Origin: a bacterium
Lineage (GTDB): Bacteria; JALSQH01
NCBI GenBank assembly: GCA_026985515.1
Contig: JALSQH010000229.1
Coordinates: forward strand, 1-7,352
Direction of reading: 5' to 3'
DNA: 7,352 bases
The position numbers were made by a program, and so were the translations under genes. Within the stretch, counting starts at the first letter, position 1; each line of letters starts with the position of its first letter. Shown here in pieces: positions 5,746-7,352 of this stretch. The notes under the pieces are model-generated. The model was not told the origin of the DNA. It saw only the letters and a program-made list of their open reading frames with translations, and did no database searches.

Positions 5746-6558
5746 CTATTTTGTGACAGGTATATCAAAGAAATCATTCCTGTATCTGTGCCACTTTACT
5801 TTTGAAATCTGCTCCCGAAAAAATGGCAGAACTTTCAGGGTCCAGTGGTATACAATCTTCGCATACCAGCTCCGGGGATGAAGATCATCGAGCCTGGTAA
5901 GATAGGAAAGAGCAGCCAGAGTATTTCCTTCATACGCTTCAAGTTCAGCAAGATCCACATATCCATATGGAAAATCTGGATCTATGGAAATCGCTTCAGA
6001 GAGAAGTTTTCTTGCCTTTTCAGGGTCACCATAACTCACAGGAAAATGTGGTAGTTTGTAAAGGGTCTTTGCAAGAACAATGGCAGGCTCACCATGCAGA
6101 TAGGTTTTGTCCAGCTTATAAGCTTTCAGTAAATAGGAAAGCCCACGAGGAGCAAGATTTAAAACATTCAGAACCCCTTTCATCAAGCCATAAAGTCCGA
6201 GAAAACTGCCTTTCCACAACCATCCATCCGGGTCGCGTGGGAAAAGAGAAGTGGTTTCCTCGCTGAATTTCAACCCAAGCTTCACAGCCTTTTCCTTTTT
6301 ATCTGGCGGTAATACATACCAGTAAAGAAAAGTGTAAATATTACGAAGTCTGAAAACTTTCAGGTTCCTTCTGTCCTTGTGAGCCAGTCTATCAAGGTTA
6401 TCAATGATCCACTTCAAATATGCTGGATTTTCAAGTTGCTTAAATGAGGAAGCAAAAGGTGCTGATGGGGGAGCAAAAAGATCATAGAGCCTTACATCAA
6501 AAGAAAGAAGTTTTCCTGCAAAACTGCATAACAAAATAATCAATATGAACCGTTTCAA
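5746..6558 (-). CDS. Secreted TPR-type protein resembling TRAP-transporter TatT/T-component-like proteins
   Basis: This 270-residue protein starts with a signal peptide (MKRFILIILLCSFAGKLLSF), so it is probably periplasmic. The Cys at 11 does not sit in a good lipobox. The middle has the look of a TPR-like family: DGWLWKGSFLGLYGLMKG (111-128), a helix of the APRGLSYLLKAYKLD type (136-150), then LAKTLYKLPHFPVSYGDPEKA (162-182) and LLSEAISIDPDFPYGYVDLAE (185-205). From memory this resembles the TatT/T-component-like TPR proteins, some of which pair with TRAP transporters, but no transporter gene is in the window. The start is TTG at 6558: GGAGG (6565-6569) lies six bases upstream and no ATG fits the signal peptide. 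It begins 12 bases after the proS stop, so the two are probably co-transcribed. Function unknown. Confidence 0.75.
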   Translation of the reverse strand: MKRFILIILLCSFAGKLLSFDVRLYDLFAPPSAPFASSFKQLENPAYLKWIIDNLDRLAHKDRRNLKVFRLRNIYTFLYWYVLPPDKKEKAVKLGLKFSEETTSLFPRDPDGWLWKGSFLGLYGLMKGVLNVLNLAPRGLSYLLKAYKLDKTYLHGEPAIVLAKTLYKLPHFPVSYGDPEKARKLLSEAISIDPDFPYGYVDLAELEAYEGNTLAALSYLTRLDDLHPRSWYAKIVYHWTLKVLPFFREQISKVKWHRYRNDFFDIPVTK

Positions 6559-6564
6559 AACAAA

Positions 6565-6569
6565 CCTCC
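6565..6569 (-). promoter_or_regulatory. Ribosome binding site supporting a TTG start
   Basis: GGAGG on the minus strand sits between the proS stop (6571-6573) and the TTG at 6558, with six bases of spacing. It is the main evidence that the secreted TPR gene starts at TTG and is translated from the proS transcript. Confidence 0.75.
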
Positions 6570-6570
6570 A

Positions 6571-7352
6571 CTACGGTTGATACTTCTCCTTTTCATTTTC
6601 AACCAGTTCGATCATTCTCTTTGCAACTCTTTTAATTTCCACCTCTTCCGAGATGTCACCCCTTCTGCTTTTTATCTCCACAACTCCTTTCTTTAACCCT
6701 CTCTCACCAACAACGATTTTAAATGGATAACCAATCAAATCGGCATCCTTAAACTTGAACCCAGCCCTTTCCTCCCTGTCATCTATGATCACCTCTATCC
6801 CGGCTTCAATTAACTCCTCATAAATTTTTTCTGCAGTTTCCCTGACTTCCTCTTTATCCCAGTTGGTTGGTATTATGATAACTTCAAAGGGCGCAATTGT
6901 AATGGGCCATATGATTCCATTCTCGTCATGGTTCTGTTCAATCGCTGCTGCGGCCACCCTTGTAACACCTATTCCGTAACATCCCATAATGAACGGTTTT
7001 TCCTTTCCATCCCTGTCAAGAAAAGTTGCTTTCATGGCCTCACTGTACTTGGTTCCAAGTTTAAATATGTGACCAACTTCTATTCCTCTGGAGAATTCAA
7101 GTTCTGCCCCGCATCTGGGACATCTATCCCCCTTCACCGGCAGTCTGAGATTCATCACCCTCTCTTCTGGCACACTGAAATCCCTGCCGGGATTTACGTT
7201 TACAAAGTGATAATCCTTTTCATTGGCACCTGTTACGCCATTTTTTACAGATAATACTGAACGGTCAATGAGTATGTTATCAAAATCAAGATTCACAGGT
7301 CCTGCAAACCCAACAGGAGCACCGGTGATTTTTTCTATTACTTCGGGCTCAG
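6571..7352 (-). CDS. proS: Prolyl-tRNA synthetase, C-terminal part (N-terminus beyond right edge)
   Basis: This class II aminoacyl-tRNA synthetase attaches proline to tRNA-Pro in the cytoplasm. About 260 residues are visible of the roughly 570 usual for the bacterial-type enzyme; the frame is open at the right edge. The visible part begins in the end of the inserted editing domain (TGAPVGFAGP, then ANEKDYHFVNVNPGRDF). It continues into the catalytic core with a Cys pair CPRCG (visible residues 77-81), RGIEVGHIFKLGTKYS (88-103) and class II motif 3, GCYGIGVTR (123-131). It ends with the anticodon-binding domain (about 155-259, including IIDDREERAGFKFKDADLIGYP and IVVGERG). The insertion marks the bacterial (E. 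coli-like) form, which clears Ala-tRNA-Pro. The apparent GTG at 7296 is an internal Val codon, not a start. The gene leads into the secreted TPR gene 12 bases downstream. Confidence 0.97.
   Translation of the reverse strand, partial: EPEVIEKITGAPVGFAGPVNLDFDNILIDRSVLSVKNGVTGANEKDYHFVNVNPGRDFSVPEERVMNLRLPVKGDRCPRCGAELEFSRGIEVGHIFKLGTKYSEAMKATFLDRDGKEKPFIMGCYGIGVTRVAAAAIEQNHDENGIIWPITIAPFEVIIIPTNWDKEEVRETAEKIYEELIEAGIEVIIDDREERAGFKFKDADLIGYPFKIVVGERGLKKGVVEIKSRRGDISEEVEIKRVAKRMIELVENEKEKYQP

Noticed and set aside
5725-5750. Possible terminator after the secreted TPR gene (minus strand AGGGTAGTTTCCCTTTT)
   Set aside because: The stem is only three to four pairs, includes the stop codon and has a short T-run. 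It is too weak to call as an intrinsic terminator.
7294-7296. GTG at 7296 as the start of a short 241-residue protein
   Set aside because: The frame continues upstream to the window edge with proS editing-domain sequence (TGAPVGFAGP), so this GTG is an internal Val codon.

Overview
The window looks like chromosomal DNA from a Gram-negative bacterium of moderate to low GC. It has sigma-70-type promoters and GGAGG ribosome binding sites. Three predicted exported proteins carry N-terminal signal peptides, and two of these are TPR-type. One secreted protein resembles, from memory, a family common in Myxococcota and Desulfobacterota. That suggests a deltaproteobacterial-type or related lineage, but the sequence does not settle it. 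There is no mobile element, CRISPR array, tRNA or rRNA, and no gene-free stretch above 300 bases; the two real gaps are about 140 and 112 bases.

Layout from left to right. (1) 1-1811, minus strand: a two-gene operon for a secreted acidic/coiled-coil protein and a secreted TPR protein. They are joined by an ATGA overlap, and the TPR gene runs off the left edge. (2) 1812-1951: a divergent control region with two promoters and a CRP/FNR-type palindrome. The palindrome sits exactly at -41.5 from the predicted start of the leftward operon. (3) 1952-3253, plus strand: a stand-alone UDP-N-acetylglucosamine 6-dehydrogenase (WbpA type). Its stop codon directly abuts that of the convergent gene. (4) 3254-5633, minus strand: two tightly coupled acyl-CoA dehydrogenase-family genes. 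(5) 5634-5745: their promoter, overlaid by a perfect TTGACA-N4-TGTCAA inverted repeat. (6) 5746-7352, minus strand: a secreted TPR protein starting at TTG, 12 bases behind the 3' part of proS (prolyl-tRNA synthetase), which runs off the right edge.

The most interesting signal is the acyl-CoA dehydrogenase pair. The two proteins have lost complementary halves of the active site. The downstream protein keeps the flavin-side loop (TEP..GSD) and the catalytic Glu, but has lost the partner-side FAD motifs. The upstream protein has lost the loop and the Glu (now Ala), but keeps R..FG and Q.LGG.G. This predicts an obligate heteromer with half the usual number of active sites, by analogy with the mycobacterial FadE heterotetramers. 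The palindrome over its promoter suggests control by a dedicated repressor.
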